Part shown: in pieces, positions 11,762 through 22,331 of the stretch
How positions within the stretch are numbered: the stretch's first letter is position 1
How the letters are laid out: the number at the start of each line of letters is the position of its first letter
From: Dactylonectria macrodidyma
Lineage: Eukaryota > Ascomycota > Sordariomycetes > Hypocreales > Nectriaceae
Assembly (NCBI GenBank): GCA_020744425.1
Contig: JAGMUV010000012.1
Span: 1,116,001-1,180,000 of the forward strand
Length of the DNA: 64,000 nt
Direction of reading: 5' to 3'
Notes under the pieces: generated by a model
Told to the model about the DNA's origin: nothing
The model's database searches: none
The model's input: only the letters and a program-made list of their open reading frames with translations
Position numbers and translations under genes: made by a program

Positions 11762-12610
11762 TTATTCCCTACTGTCCGTTTCTATTCTCCTCCAAATGTC
11801 CTTAACGCCCCTTCTTCTATTAGCCAAAGGATTATCTCCCATCTCTTCAGCGACCTGGGCCGCAATTCGCTCATCCTCAGCCTTATTCCAGTCTAGATAT
11901 GCCATCATCTCTTCTTTCGTCCATTCTCTTGACCCTGTTGACGTAATATAGCGCTTGGACATCTGTTTGTAGTCCAGGCACCACTCGTAGCTCTGCTTGC
12001 CATACCTAAGTGGGAGCCCCATCGCCTTGCGATATTGTTAGTTCGTCTTGATGCTGCCGACCGGCTGCGCTGCGTACCACGCGCTTCTTGCGGCGACATA
12101 TCTTCCATATATGGCCTGTGGTGAATCGTACCTCGGTGGCGATGGCGATGGCGGGCCAGGCGAAGGAGATGGTTCATGAACAGGGGATCCTGACCGCTGA
12201 GAGGCGCCACCGGGCGAGTCTTGCAAGGTCCCAGTCACAGTCTCTGGCTGATCGGCGAGGACTGCCGGTGCCGCTGTCACTGCCGGTGCCGCTGTCACTG
12301 CCGATGCCGATGCCCCTGTCGTTGTTAATGCCTCTGTTGCTGCCGATACCACTATCGCTACCGGCGCCGCTGTTGTTACTGATGCCTCTGTTGCCGCCAG
12401 TGCCTTTGCCTCTGCTGCTACCTTTTCCAAGAGCTCTTGATGCCGCAAGGGACATGCCTTTGAATTCATTTTGTGACCGACTTCATGGCATTTGCTGCAT
12501 TTTGGCGGGGCCTTTGCCCTTGCCTTTCCTATAGTCTCAATCGGCTTCAAAGGAGCTTGGTAGTCTTTTTGTGCTTGATTGTGGCAGATTTGATATAGCA
12601 GCCCTTGCAT
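11762..12610 (-). pseudogene. Zinc-knuckle protein remnant, probably transposon-derived
   Basis: One minus-strand frame from 12610 to 11762, split by a TAA at about 12035-12037 in a context suggesting a former CAA Gln codon. The N-terminal part has a CCHC-type knuckle (CSKCHEVGHKMNSKACPLR), very close to the one ending the MULE-1 transposase. An Ala/Thr/Val low-complexity tract follows, written in GCCG/GCTG-rich repeats. The C-terminal part (about 86 residues, rich in W, Y, K and E) has REWTKEEMMAYLDW and may be a small DNA-binding helix domain. No TIRs were found. It is likely the 3' part of a larger mobile-element gene, but the family is not certain. Confidence 0.5.
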
Positions 12611-14060
12611 CTATGCGAGTACGAGGCTCAAGAAGTAGCTGCTGCTGCCCTGGGCGCTTGAGATGCCAATGCTTGTGGAAATGCTCAAGAAGAAGAACTT
12701 GACCTTGTTCTTGTCAGGCTTGCTAATCAATCAACGGCTTTCAATATTGATGCAATACTATTGAATCAATTCAATTCAATTCAATTCAATCCTGGATTCC
12801 AGATTACATAAGTCAATGCAATTCAATTCAATGTAGGTGCCCATTGATTGATTCCCGTTGATTCATTACCGTATACCTAGTTTTGGCCCTAGGGTAGGTG
12901 AGTGTCCCTGAGGATCGGGGCTGCTTGTATCGGATTGGCCAATCTGGAGGCCCCTGCAAGACAAATACGGCCTCTGAATGGCTCGTCTAGGAGACCTGCC
13001 CCGCCTTAACAGCAGAGACGATTGTTTACCTTGTTTGTTTACTATCTACACAAGATGTCCAAATGTCTGACTACGTGCCTTCTGACAATCAGTTATCAGC
13101 CACGTCCCTTTCCACTTCCATGACAGATCCTCCAGCACTTTCCGAGTTGCAGCGACCGTCAGGCCACAGCAGTGATGTGCCTATTGACAACACGCCACCC
13201 CCACCATACGATGACGCATATGCAGGGCTCAATTGGGGTCGCATACCTGGCTATATTCGACCAAATAACACGTCAGATCGACGCGGCTGGTACTGGGAGC
13301 ACGGTTTTGAGGTCCAGAAGGGGACAGATGAGAAGAATCGCTTCTGGTTGTGCAAGAGCTGCCATCAAAAGAAGCCGCATAAGTCGTACTTGTTCGCTTC
13401 CAGGGGCGTTGAGAACATCAAGAACCACATGCTCAAATATCACCACCTTGATAAGGATGGTGAGCCAGCGGCGAAGCGGCCTAGGCACACTTTTTTCGAG
13501 CCCATTGGCCTTAACGCGAACAATCTACACGATCAGCGGATTATGAATCACTACAACTCAACCTTTGAACCGGATCAGTGGAAGAAGCGTCTTCTTCGCT
13601 GGGTTGTTCGTGATCAAATTCCGTTTCACAAACTCGAAAACGAATATTTCCGAGATCTCTGCCAGTACGCGAACCCCCTAACGGCTTCAAATCACTGCCT
13701 CCCACACCATACAACAATGCGGGCATGGATAATTGAGGAGTACACGAGCAACAAAGGAATCATCACGGAGTTGCTCCATGCGGCTCAGACGAAGATTCAT
13801 GTGGCGTTTGACCTCTGGACAAGCAGGTCTATGAAATGCTTTGCAGGTAATTATATATTTCATGTCCCCAGCCTCTGAGATGTTTTATCCATGGGACCAT
13901 CTCAGAATGTGAGGATAGATCCACACTATAATAAGAAGCTAATGTGCAATAGGGCTTGTTGTACACTTTATTGACGCCGACAACACGTTCCGCACATTCC
14001 TACTTGACCTACCTGAGCAGTCTACCGGCCACACCGGTATTAGGATTGCAGAACGGGTAA

Positions 14061-14122
14061 GGCAATTGCTACACCGGCATGAAGAATGGCTACACAGGCA
14101 TGACTCTTACACAGGCATGACT
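14061..14122 (+). repeat. MULE-2 left TIR
   Basis: 62 bp, identical to the inverted sequence of 17600-17661, with three internal TACAC(A/C)GGCATGA motifs. Confidence 0.95.
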
Positions 14123-14295
14123 TCTATAGCCTCTGATTCGCTCTTTATTTCCTTTGACCCACAGGTACATCCGCGCAAAGGCGGTGAAGCTAGCTCTCTT
14201 AACAACGCGTCTTCGGCGTACATCAAAACAAGGCCTTGTTTTCAATAAGAAGAAGGCCAATTCCAGGACGCCCTGGAGTACAGCTATCTATATAT

Positions 14296-17148
14296 CTATT
14301 CTCTAACTACTATAGAAGAAAGAACGTCCTCGTCGCTGTCAAGCAGCTCCCACTGACTCCTTTGCCTGCGAATGCTAGGTTGCGTCTTCCGTCCGCTGGC
14401 ACGTACTCCTGTGGTTCTTCCGGCTCCAAGAACAGCTGACCGTCTGCGCGTCTGGCGTCTGGATGAGTTACTGGCCTGTTGGCTCGTTTCCAGCCCAAGC
14501 CTAGGTAGTGCTGACTTGTAGAGACGTCCTGCTGGTCGACCTCGTCTGCGCCCTGCTACCTGGCTTGCTGATTTTCTGGCTGGCTGGCTACTAGGTTGGC
14601 TTCTTGTCTCGAAGGCTAGCCGCGCTGGAAGAGACTGCGGGGTGTTCTTAGGTCTGCCACGGAGAGCAGTGGCGATCCTAGGGTCGAGGATTCGTCGGTA
14701 TGGATCTCGAGAGGACGACTCTCGTAGGCGCCACCGCGGATGGACCTCCCACTTAGTGAAAGGCGTGCCACTCCCCAGCTTTGAGTAGATCTTGTGGCAA
14801 CAGGGGATACCAAGTTCGGTCGAAACCGAGCAGTCCTCATTGCAACCCCCAAGAGGGTCGGGGAACGGATTCTTGCTCGTCGGCATTGCTTTCCTTGCTA
14901 GCCGATACTGTTTCGTAATCAACCCGAGACCTTTCGAAGAGAGTGCTGTCCGGAGTTCGCCCAGATACTCCGAGCCGGGCCCCATGTACTCTCGCGCTGT
15001 AAGTACCTCGTCCGCTGCGCAGGCATCGTTGAAATCTCGCTCCTGGTCCTTCATCATGTCCTGCATAGCCTCGATTAGCCGATAGAGATGGCTCATACCA
15101 TTCAGAAGATAGCTCTTAATGTTGTTGTTGCTTGCTTCCGTCCCAGATGTGACGCGGAGGCCGAAGTTGCGATACTTCCGGATAAAACAGCGGGCCCACT
15201 GGGCCCTGGTGGGCATGTAAGTTCCATAGAGATACCGCAGGATAGCTCTCTGGTCGTCAAACTCTTTACAGAGGTTTACCCATGCCTTCTCGTGAGCCTC
15301 CTCGGTCTCGGCGAATAAGACGAGCTTCCACATCATGAGAACTCCTCGATAGCTATGAGGGATTGTCTCGGTTGTCGGCGTATGGACGAACTCACGGTCT
15401 TGAGGGCTTAGTTGAGCCTGTGGCTGTGGGGCAGATGCCTCCTCGTCGGTGCTATCAGGACTGCTACTGCTGCTGCTGCTGCTGTTGCGGCCCTTAACCC
15501 ACTTTTGCTTTGACTTAAGTAGGACGTTCGAATTGATGTGGTGGATACACAGCTGCTGCTGTGCATCAGGAAACTGATCGTTTAATGCGGCTTTCATCTG
15601 GTTGTCGAAATCGGTGATGATCACATCCGGTTGTCGGATGGAGTGCTGCTCTGCTAGCTGCCGAATGCTCTCGGAGAGGAACTGGAACCCTTCTCTCCTC
15701 TCGTTGTCGATCAGACCGAAGGCAGCGTTATAGACAGACCTAAGGCATGTCTGTCCCGTTGCTTGAAACAAGGGAAGCTTGAAGCGGTTGGTGTTATATG
15801 TGTTATCGAAGCTGATAACCTCGGGAAACCGCTTCCACATCTGGAGGCAGTAAGGAAAGCTCCAGACAAGGCCAACCAGACGGTTCGGCTCATCGTCCGC
15901 CCACTTTACGAGATAGGGAATCTCCGTCTCGTCAAACAGCTTGACTAGTGCTGCAGTAGGAGTGTGGCCATTCAGCTTGTCTCGGTTGATATGAGACCTG
16001 GCGTTATAGATATCCTTTCGTGTAAAGGATGACTCGGGATGCTGCTCCTGGACAATAGCACGTACGTCACGGGCTCGAATTCCGACCCGACGGCTTGTCG
16101 ATTCGACTGTTGTCCTGATAGCCTCAGTGAGTCTTCTATGGGATGGATGGGCAGATGGTCCGATACTGCGACCGTGGTTATGTTGGCTGTGTTCGGGGTT
16201 CGAGTGTTGTCGTAAGAGCCACTTCCCCTCCTCTAACGCCTCGGCAACAACCATCCATTTACATCCACATTTTCGAGACTTCCGCTGTCGAAGACCTGCG
16301 CCTTGACTAGGCGCTGGTTCTCCGAATCGATCACATTGGAACGAGTACCGGATCTTCCGACCCTTATATGAATATGCATTTCGTCGGACAATACCGAAGC
16401 CATTTGCCTTCGCGAAAGTATTCACCCAGCCGAACAGGACTTCGGCTGACGGCGCTGGGTCACCTGGGATAGGTGGGTTCGGGATCGGGTCAGGGACAGG
16501 CGACGAGGAGTGGTCGAGCGAAGGTGGCGAAGCTATAGTCGGAGAGTACCCGTCTCGGGGAGGCGAGTAGGGCGGAGGTGATTCGAATGCATCTGAACTG
16601 AGCGGCGAGTGGCCCCATCTCTCCCGCCACTGGCGGACTCGCTCGTATGACCGCACGAGCTCGAGGGTAAGCCTCCGATCAGTCCCAATCACCTCGCGCA
16701 CTAGCTTGAGGGCGGACTGAAACTGCGGCCTTGTTGGAGAGGATTGCTGTTGTGCAGATTGCTGTGGAGAGGAGGAAGGTAGTTGGTCGATTTCAGGGCC
16801 TGGTATAGGCACTCTTACTCGTTGCGACCGTGTTCCTCGGGTTGTGAAATCATTAGATAGCTGAATCTCTTGATCGAATCGCAGCTCCCATGGTGGCTCG
16901 TTTAGCCCACGCGATCCATGAGGCCGTGGAGCCGTGGTGAAAGTCTCTGGGTATGAGGCGAAAAGATTATAGAGGGCCTCGTCATCTCCGACGCCATAGT
17001 GTCGGCCAATGCTGGTCCCTGTGCTGTTAGACGAAGGTGGCCTTGAACTGTCGGATTGGTACTGCCGTTGTCGTTTTCGAGGACGTGATTGATAGCTGCG
17101 TCGTCGTTGGTTGCTTACTGAGCTAGATCGGGAGTCGGGCTGGGACAT
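14296..17148 (-). CDS. MULE transposase, uninterrupted 950-residue ORF
   Basis: A single long ORF with no intron needed. The N-terminal 190 residues are Ser/Pro/Arg-rich and disordered. A FAR1/WRKY-like zinc region follows, from VLFGWVNTFAKANGFGIV to HSQHNHGRS (about 240-345). The MULE DDE domain has ISFDNTYNTN, VIITDFDNQMK and SGTEASNNNIKSYL as the Asp-Asp-Glu-containing blocks. A SWIM-type zinc motif, CNEDCSVSTELGIPCCH, lies near residue 770. The C-terminus has a basic RRQRSQWEL block conserved in MULE-1. A CTG/TGC run at about 15465-15487 encodes a Ser tract. It is the only full-length DNA-transposon ORF in the window and could be active. Confidence 0.93.
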   Translation of the reverse strand: MSQPDSRSSSVSNQRRRSYQSRPRKRQRQYQSDSSRPPSSNSTGTSIGRHYGVGDDEALYNLFASYPETFTTAPRPHGSRGLNEPPWELRFDQEIQLSNDFTTRGTRSQRVRVPIPGPEIDQLPSSSPQQSAQQQSSPTRPQFQSALKLVREVIGTDRRLTLELVRSYERVRQWRERWGHSPLSSDAFESPPPYSPPRDGYSPTIASPPSLDHSSSPVPDPIPNPPIPGDPAPSAEVLFGWVNTFAKANGFGIVRRNAYSYKGRKIRYSFQCDRFGEPAPSQGAGLRQRKSRKCGCKWMVVAEALEEGKWLLRQHSNPEHSQHNHGRSIGPSAHPSHRRLTEAIRTTVESTSRRVGIRARDVRAIVQEQHPESSFTRKDIYNARSHINRDKLNGHTPTAALVKLFDETEIPYLVKWADDEPNRLVGLVWSFPYCLQMWKRFPEVISFDNTYNTNRFKLPLFQATGQTCLRSVYNAAFGLIDNERREGFQFLSESIRQLAEQHSIRQPDVIITDFDNQMKAALNDQFPDAQQQLCIHHINSNVLLKSKQKWVKGRNSSSSSSSSPDSTDEEASAPQPQAQLSPQDREFVHTPTTETIPHSYRGVLMMWKLVLFAETEEAHEKAWVNLCKEFDDQRAILRYLYGTYMPTRAQWARCFIRKYRNFGLRVTSGTEASNNNIKSYLLNGMSHLYRLIEAMQDMMKDQERDFNDACAADEVLTAREYMGPGSEYLGELRTALSSKGLGLITKQYRLARKAMPTSKNPFPDPLGGCNEDCSVSTELGIPCCHKIYSKLGSGTPFTKWEVHPRWRLRESSSRDPYRRILDPRIATALRGRPKNTPQSLPARLAFETRSQPSSQPARKSASQVAGRRRGRPAGRLYKSALPRLGLETSQQASNSSRRQTRRRSAVLGAGRTTGVRASGRKTQPSIRRQRSQWELLDSDEDVLSSIVVRE

Positions 17149-17599
17149 AATGACGGCATTGATCGCGATAGGAAGACTGTCGTACAGACGGATTAGAAGA
17201 TGGTTAAAAGAGCACTCGATTTAACTATGAAAGAAGGAAAGAGGGGACCAATTTCAGTACAAAACAACGACTAGCTTTGTGGTGCAGATGCCTTGAAGAT
17301 GAGGCTGTTGGCAATGCCTGACACAGCCCGTGTTTGAGTGTTAGTCTCAGCAAGGGGTCCAAAACACCACGCCTACAGCCCAGTGACCTTAACAAATATC
17401 GTATCTTTCGCGAACAATCATTCTAAGTAGGCTTGATATGCGAGAAAGAGGTATTGGTATAGTAGCTAGCTGGTAAAGAGCTTCCTTGCGACGCGTCGAT
17501 CGTCGCGATTGTGGAAGCTAAGCTCGAGGTACAACGGGAGCTGTTGGCAGAATCTAAATGCACTAACAAAAAGGGTTGGACCAATCGGAGGCTATAAAA

Positions 17600-17661
17600 A
17601 GTCATGCCTGTGTAAGAGTCATGCCTGTGTAGCCATTCTTCATGCCGGTGTAGCAATTGCC
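17600..17661 (-). repeat. MULE-2 right TIR
   Basis: Inverted copy of 14061-14122, followed by the second ACGGGTAA target-site copy at 17662-17669. Confidence 0.95.
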
Positions 17662-19303
17662 ACGGGTAAAGGCAGTTCTTGCAGAGTTTGCAATCACTGA
17701 GGACCAGATCGGATATTTTGTTGCAGATAACGCAACGGAGAATGATACGTGTCTTGGGGACCTGTCTGCTGACTTCAGCTTCGATAAAGCATGGCGCCGT
17801 CTTCGCTGTATGGGCCATGTGATCAATCTTGTCGCACGAGCGCTTCTTTTTGGCAAAGATCCGGACGGATTTGCCGAGGATACAGAGGAGATTGCTGATG
17901 ATTTTCTAAGGAAGATGAAGCAGTGGCGCAAGGCGGGTCCAGTTGGAAAGCTTCACAATATCATGGTGTGGCTAGGGAGCTCTAGTGAGAGACTCAAACA
18001 ATTACACGCCCACCAGCGCGCCGTATATATCACTGCTAGCGATCCAGATGCGGAAAGGAAGCTCACATACGATCCAGTTCTCGCCAACGATACCCGCTGG
18101 AACTCCAACAAGGCTGAGATAGAGCGGGGACTGCTGCTTCGGAAACCTATTGAGGTCATGATCGGCGCAGAGGTCCAAGCCTGGCAGCAGTACTGGAACA
18201 AGATCACACACAACAGCACCCGAGAACCTCCAGCGAGGCGGCGGGAGAAGCCGCATATTGTGGATGATGCACTTAAAGATGACGACTGGCACACTCTTAC
18301 AATCTATCTTGAAGTCCTCAAGCCCTTTGAAGAGGCTACAACCCGTATGCAAGGCAATCCTGGCACTGCGTCAGGGAGTCGAGTATGGGACATACTCCCT
18401 ACGTACGAGTTCCTACTTCAACATCTGGAAGAGTTCAAGACGCGATACAAAGATCATAAGGAACAACACTTCCGTTACAATATCAACCAGGCCTGGATGA
18501 AGCTTGACAAGTACTATGGATTGACGGACGATTCGCCCATATATGTGGCAGCTGTTGTGCTACATCCTCGCATGAAGTGGAGCTTCGTTGACAAGTTCTG
18601 GAACGACAGGCCAGACTGGCGTGACAAGGCTAGGGGTGACGTCAGACAGCTATGGGAAGCTGAGTACAAGCATCGTGTTATTCCCATTCAACCAGAGCGA
18701 CCTCCAGAGCGGCGCAGAATTGTGGTGGCATCGGGCCTCAACGACTTCCTTGATAATCTAACATGTCCTGCGGCCCAACTGGAAGAAGAACGGGATGAAT
18801 ACGACCACTATCTTGCACGGACAGATGATCCAGAGCATTTGGCTTGTACAGATCCAATCGCGTACTGGATTAGCAAGCGTAGTGTGTGGCCTCACCTCTC
18901 ACAGATGGCCCTTGATATCCTATCAATACCTTGTATGTCGGATGAACCGGAACGAATTTTCAGCCTTACGGGACTCCTGACGCCGGCGAACCGTGCGAGG
19001 CTGGGAGGCGATATAATTGGGGCGTCTTTGTGCCTTGCGGACTGGGACAGGCGGGGGGTGATAGATTTGTTAAAGTAGTGGTAAGTCGGCTCCGCCGTAG
19101 CATATGTCACCGCGCTTGGTAACTGATGGGCAATCAGCGCTGAAGGTTTCTGTTTAGTAATATCTGTCAATCAATTACAATCAATGTCAATCGACCCCTA
19201 AATTGATCAATAGTAATCAATATCAATCTGCTCCTCCGCAGAGCCGCATCAATCAACTGCAATTTGGCCAGAATTGAATTGAATTGATTGATTAGCAAGC
19301 CTG

Positions 19304-19647
19304 AGAACAGCCAAGCAGTGTCCAAGGGACAGGAGTTTCTGCACAATGGAAAGACGACGTGGAAGCAATCTTGAAGCAGTTGATTGTACCTAGCCTATAT
19401 GCCGAGGGGCCATAGAAGCAAATATTCTTGATATTAAGTGCATCTCTCAAGAAGACCGTTAGCCACAATACCAAAGAACACAGTAATTCACACATGGCGG
19501 CATTAAAAACCCAATGCCGCAATAGAAGCAAATGATCATACTTATTCGCTTCCACAAGACTGACTGACTCATCTTTAAAGGAAATACATAATAGGAGCTC
19601 CAAGTTATCAAATTGCTCCTTCCTCCCTTCTCCACGTCCCAGCCATC
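19304..19647. other. hAT to FAD-monooxygenase spacer
   Basis: 344 bp between the right hAT TIR and the stop of the FAD monooxygenase. This is the 3' flank of that gene; no further feature seen. Confidence 0.45.
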
Positions 19648-20923
19648 TTAATCCCAGGTTGGATTCACCGTGTCAGGGATGGGCCCGATCGTATCACGCA
19701 AGTTGCGCATGAAACCCTTGGTATCCTGACCCGCTGCACGGCTTTCAAGAACCATGGTTCTGCCCCTGGGCAGCATCACCTTTGCATACTCTTCAAGAGC
19801 CGACGGAGTGTCCAAGCCTTGTTTATACGAGTCCCTCAGGATCCTGGTGAGGTCGGCGGCGTCTCTGAAAGCTGTATTGGCGCCGGCGCCGCGGAAGGGG
19901 ATCATAGTGTGAGCGGCATCACCAAGAATTGTAACTCGACCCCGGGGCAGGGTCTCAGGAGGGACGAACTCTTGGAACTTGATGGGCGGAGCGTACATTC
20001 CCTGAGGGCCCATGTGTTGAATGACGTTCCGCAAAATAGGCTGCCAGTCTTTGGTGAGCTCGGTCGCCTTCGCAAATAGTTCCTCGCGGCTAGCCGAGGC
20101 CAGCTGGTTCGTCTCTTCCGCAGACTTCTCGTCGGCGCGGTAGCCCAGGATGTAGTAGAATTTGCGGATATCCTTCTCCGGGATAAAGGCATGCTGGCCA
20201 AAGATACACCGCCTATATGGTGCATTGGTGAGGATAGCAGAGGTAGCCATGTCTCGCAGTGGGGTGTAAATTTCCGGTGGGAGCTCGCCTTCACCGCAGA
20301 CAGCGACATAGGCGCTAGGTTCAGGCTTCGCGTTGTCACCTTGAAGCAACTGGGCGCGTACTCGTGATCGCGCGCCGTCAGCTCCAACCAGAATGGCTCC
20401 TCGTGCGGTAGAGCCATCCTTGAAGAAGATGGTGACTCCTGCGTCATCCTCCTCATAATGCGTAACCTCCTTTCCGGTGACGACGCCGGCGTTTTTCCAG
20501 AAGAGCTGACGCATCTTTGTGCGGCTGGCACGAAGTAGATACCCTTGCTTACCCTTGGCCACGCCGCCAAACTTCCAATGAAGCTCCCCCGTGGTGCCAT
20601 CATAGAGTGCCATGGAGTCATTGTCCTCATTGCCGTGGTTGACGCTGACCCATTCGAGGTCACCGATATCCTTTGGGAGGAGCTCATACATATCCGGAAG
20701 ACATCTAGAGACGATCTTAGCCTCAAGGACAAACTCGAGTTCAGGCAGTGGTGAGAACTTACGCGATCAGTGCAACAGCCCATCCTTGGGCGCGCGAATC
20801 GAGCTTTTCATCCCTCTCGAATATTTCGTACGGAATTCCCTGGCCGCGAAGAAATTGAGCCAGAAGCAAGCCTCCGGGCCCGGCGCCAACGATCAAGACC
20901 TTGTTGTTATCGTTTGTGGTCAT
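19648..20923 (-). CDS. FAD-dependent aromatic-type monooxygenase (class A, PHBH/salicylate hydroxylase-like)
   Basis: Two exons, 20923-20763 and 20704-19648, with a 58-bp intron (GTAAGT...CTCTAG), giving 405 residues. The start at 20923 (MTTNDNNK) is preferred over the upstream ATG at 20974 because it places the GAGPGG nucleotide-binding motif at residues 13-18, as is usual. The second signature DGARSRVR lies in the middle, and the GD motif ILGDAAHTMIPFRGAGANTAF lies near residue 320. These flavoproteins use NAD(P)H and O2 to hydroxylate or epoxidise aromatic or polyketide substrates in the cytosol. The C-terminal domain is short. The gene is divergent from the SnoaL-like gene at 21551, suggesting co-regulation. 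No lesion was seen. Confidence 0.9.
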
Positions 20924-21550
20924 GTTGGTGGTGAAGGGTGATGAAAGGATTTCTGGGAATTCTTTTCGTTTCAAGGGTGATAAGATGTAAAGTCAATAAA
21001 CGGTGGTAAACTGCTGTTTCAACAACTGGCGAGGACAAACCTTCAAGTAATAGAACTATTCATATTTCGAAGGAGGGTGTGTTCAAGGTTGCCATTGACT
21101 CCATCCTGGGCATAGGTCTTGGGCAAACTATTTCCCACCCACAAGCATAACATTGTCACCGGAAGCATGCCAAGGTGGATAGGATCAACTGGTGGCGCGA
21201 ATCACGGTGTGTGGTGCCGGTGGAAAGGGCGTGGTAGTTGGTGGCTACACGACTTATTACCCTTTTCGGAAGTGTAGGTTTATCCCTTCGAGAGATCACT
21301 GGATGGGAGGCGGTTTCTCTTCCCTTCCAGCTGCAGGGTACTTTGTCTATTACTGCTCATCTTTTTACCTTTCATCACTTAGAAATATCGTCTTTGCTAA
21401 GCCTCCAAGTAGAAATAGGACAGCCGTGCCACTCGGCAGCGAGGTTAACCTTGCCGTTTAACAAAAATATATATATTCCAGCCTTGCCTTCCACTGTCCC
21501 GAAATCTCTAGCCTTCTTTATCACTCTCTGTTTATCACTTATCATACGAA
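20924..21550. promoter_or_regulatory. Divergent promoter region, FAD monooxygenase / SnoaL-like gene
   Basis: A 627-bp spacer between two outward-facing starts. A TATA-like AAATATATATATTCC lies around 21464-21479, about 75-85 bp upstream of the plus-strand ATG. No specific operator was identified. Confidence 0.45.
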
Positions 21551-22331
21551 ATGTCTTCGGATCTTTATGACGTACCCGATAGACCCGCGCACCTCTATGC
21601 GCGTGGTGCCTCACGCAACAACCGGTCTGGGACTGATGCTGATGCCCTTGAGCGGTTCAAAATCAGGGAGATCTGTGAAGGATACCCACTCTACCGGGAC
21701 GTGTCCGATTGGGAGAATTTTCGATCCATCTTCCACGAAGACGCGTATGTTGCCACGTCTATATCCGAGGGCCGTATCGTTGACCACATCGCCTTGATGC
21801 AACGACACAAGGCAAGCCAAAAGAAGTCCCCGTTCTATGTCATCCATCACGTTCTTGGGCAAGCAGTCGAACTGCAGAACCATCGGGCTACGAACCAGAT
21901 GAAGGTATTCATCGTGATTCGGACGGAGATCGATGGCGTGGAGGTGGACTGCGAAGTTGCAGCTCGCATGTTCTTCCTTCTTGAGAAGAGAAGCGAACAG
22001 TGGGGCATCGTCTTCTTCACCGTTCTTTACGAGTCGGACAAAATCATCCCCGTGAATCCATCAAATGGCAGCTTCGACATTCCCGAGGAAGAAACACGAA
22101 AATTTCCATCGTAAGGAACTCTCCCTATTCCGATGGTTCATAACTGACGTGCTGATGATGCTCAGTGGTTATCGATATCTCTGCTGGTGTGAAGCGAAAC
22201 TGGGAATGAAGGCCAAGCTGGATCTCAACAGCCATGGACCAGAGCGCGACATCCTTTATGGCAAGTGCAAGGACTGGCTGGAAGGGAGAAAGGTCCAGCC
22301 CAACTTGACTGGAACTGATATTGTTGCCTGA
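21551..22331 (+). CDS. SnoaL-like (NTF2-fold) protein
   Basis: Two exons, 21551-22110 and 22166-22331, with a 55-bp intron (GTAAGG...CTCAG), giving 241 residues. The central part has the SnoaL_4 / scytalone-dehydratase-like layout: an N-terminal helix (LERFKIREICEGYPLYRDVSDWENFRSIF), HEDAYVATS, a helix ending KSPFYVIHHVLG, then beta strands (MKVFIVIRTEIDGVEVDCEVAARMFFLLEKR). NTF2-fold members act as cyclases, dehydratases or isomerases in polyketide and related pathways; the exact reaction cannot be read from sequence. The C-terminal exon (CWCEAKLGMKAKLDLNSHGPERDILYGKCKDWLEG) is typical of the fungal subgroup. No targeting signal was seen. Confidence 0.8.

Larger units (their letters stand above)
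14061..17661 (-). mobile_element. MULE-2: apparently intact Mutator-like element nested in hAT
   Basis: 62-bp perfect TIRs (14061-14122 and 17600-17661) start GGCAATTGCTACACCGGCAT. The 8-mer ACGGGTAA at 14053-14060 is repeated at 17662-17669 as the target-site duplication. The tips share the first ten bases with MULE-1 (GGCAATTGCT) and then differ. The TIR holds three spaced copies of TACAC(A/C)GGCATGA. The 3601-bp element carries one long transposase ORF on the minus strand. Confidence 0.96.
13063..19078 (+). pseudogene. hAT transposase gene interrupted by MULE-2
   Basis: Exon 1 is 13063-13846 and exon 2 starts at 13953 after a 106-bp intron (GTAATT...ATAG). The gene is cut at 14060 by MULE-2 and resumes at 17670, ending at 19078. 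The reading frame is preserved across the insertion: the last base before it (A at 14060) completes a Lys codon with AG at 17670-17671. The N-terminus has a BED-type zinc finger (CKSCHQKK with KNHMLKYHH, about residues 105-130), then AFDLWTSRSMKCFAG with the first catalytic Asp, FVADNATEND with the second, and the C-terminal hAT dimerisation region (DPIAYWISKRSVWPHLSQMA...SIPCMSDEPERIFS) with the conserved Glu. Apart from the insertion I see no lesion, so it was probably functional until MULE-2 landed. Confidence 0.9.
12715..19303 (+). mobile_element. hAT transposon, split by MULE-2
   Basis: CAGGCTTGCTAATCAATCAA at 12715-12734 is exactly inverted at 19284-19303, with many TCAAT / ATTGA subterminal repeats inside both ends (12735-12855 and 19160-19290). 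It contains a BED-finger hAT transposase gene. Without the 3601-bp MULE-2 and its duplicated 8 bp, the element would be about 3.0 kb. I could not find a matching 8-bp duplication outside the TIRs, so the outer ends are less certain than the coding part. Confidence 0.75.

Noticed and set aside
12088..12534. Plus-strand ORF rich in Leu/Pro/Met repeats
   Set aside because: Antisense of the low-complexity Ala/Thr/Val tract in the zinc-knuckle remnant.
15465..15487. CTG/TGC microsatellite
   Set aside because: It encodes a Ser run inside the MULE-2 transposase and needs no separate explanation.
12700..19315. 8-bp target-site duplication for the hAT element
   Set aside because: GTTCTTGT on the left and AGAACAGC on the right do not match, so no TSD is claimed.
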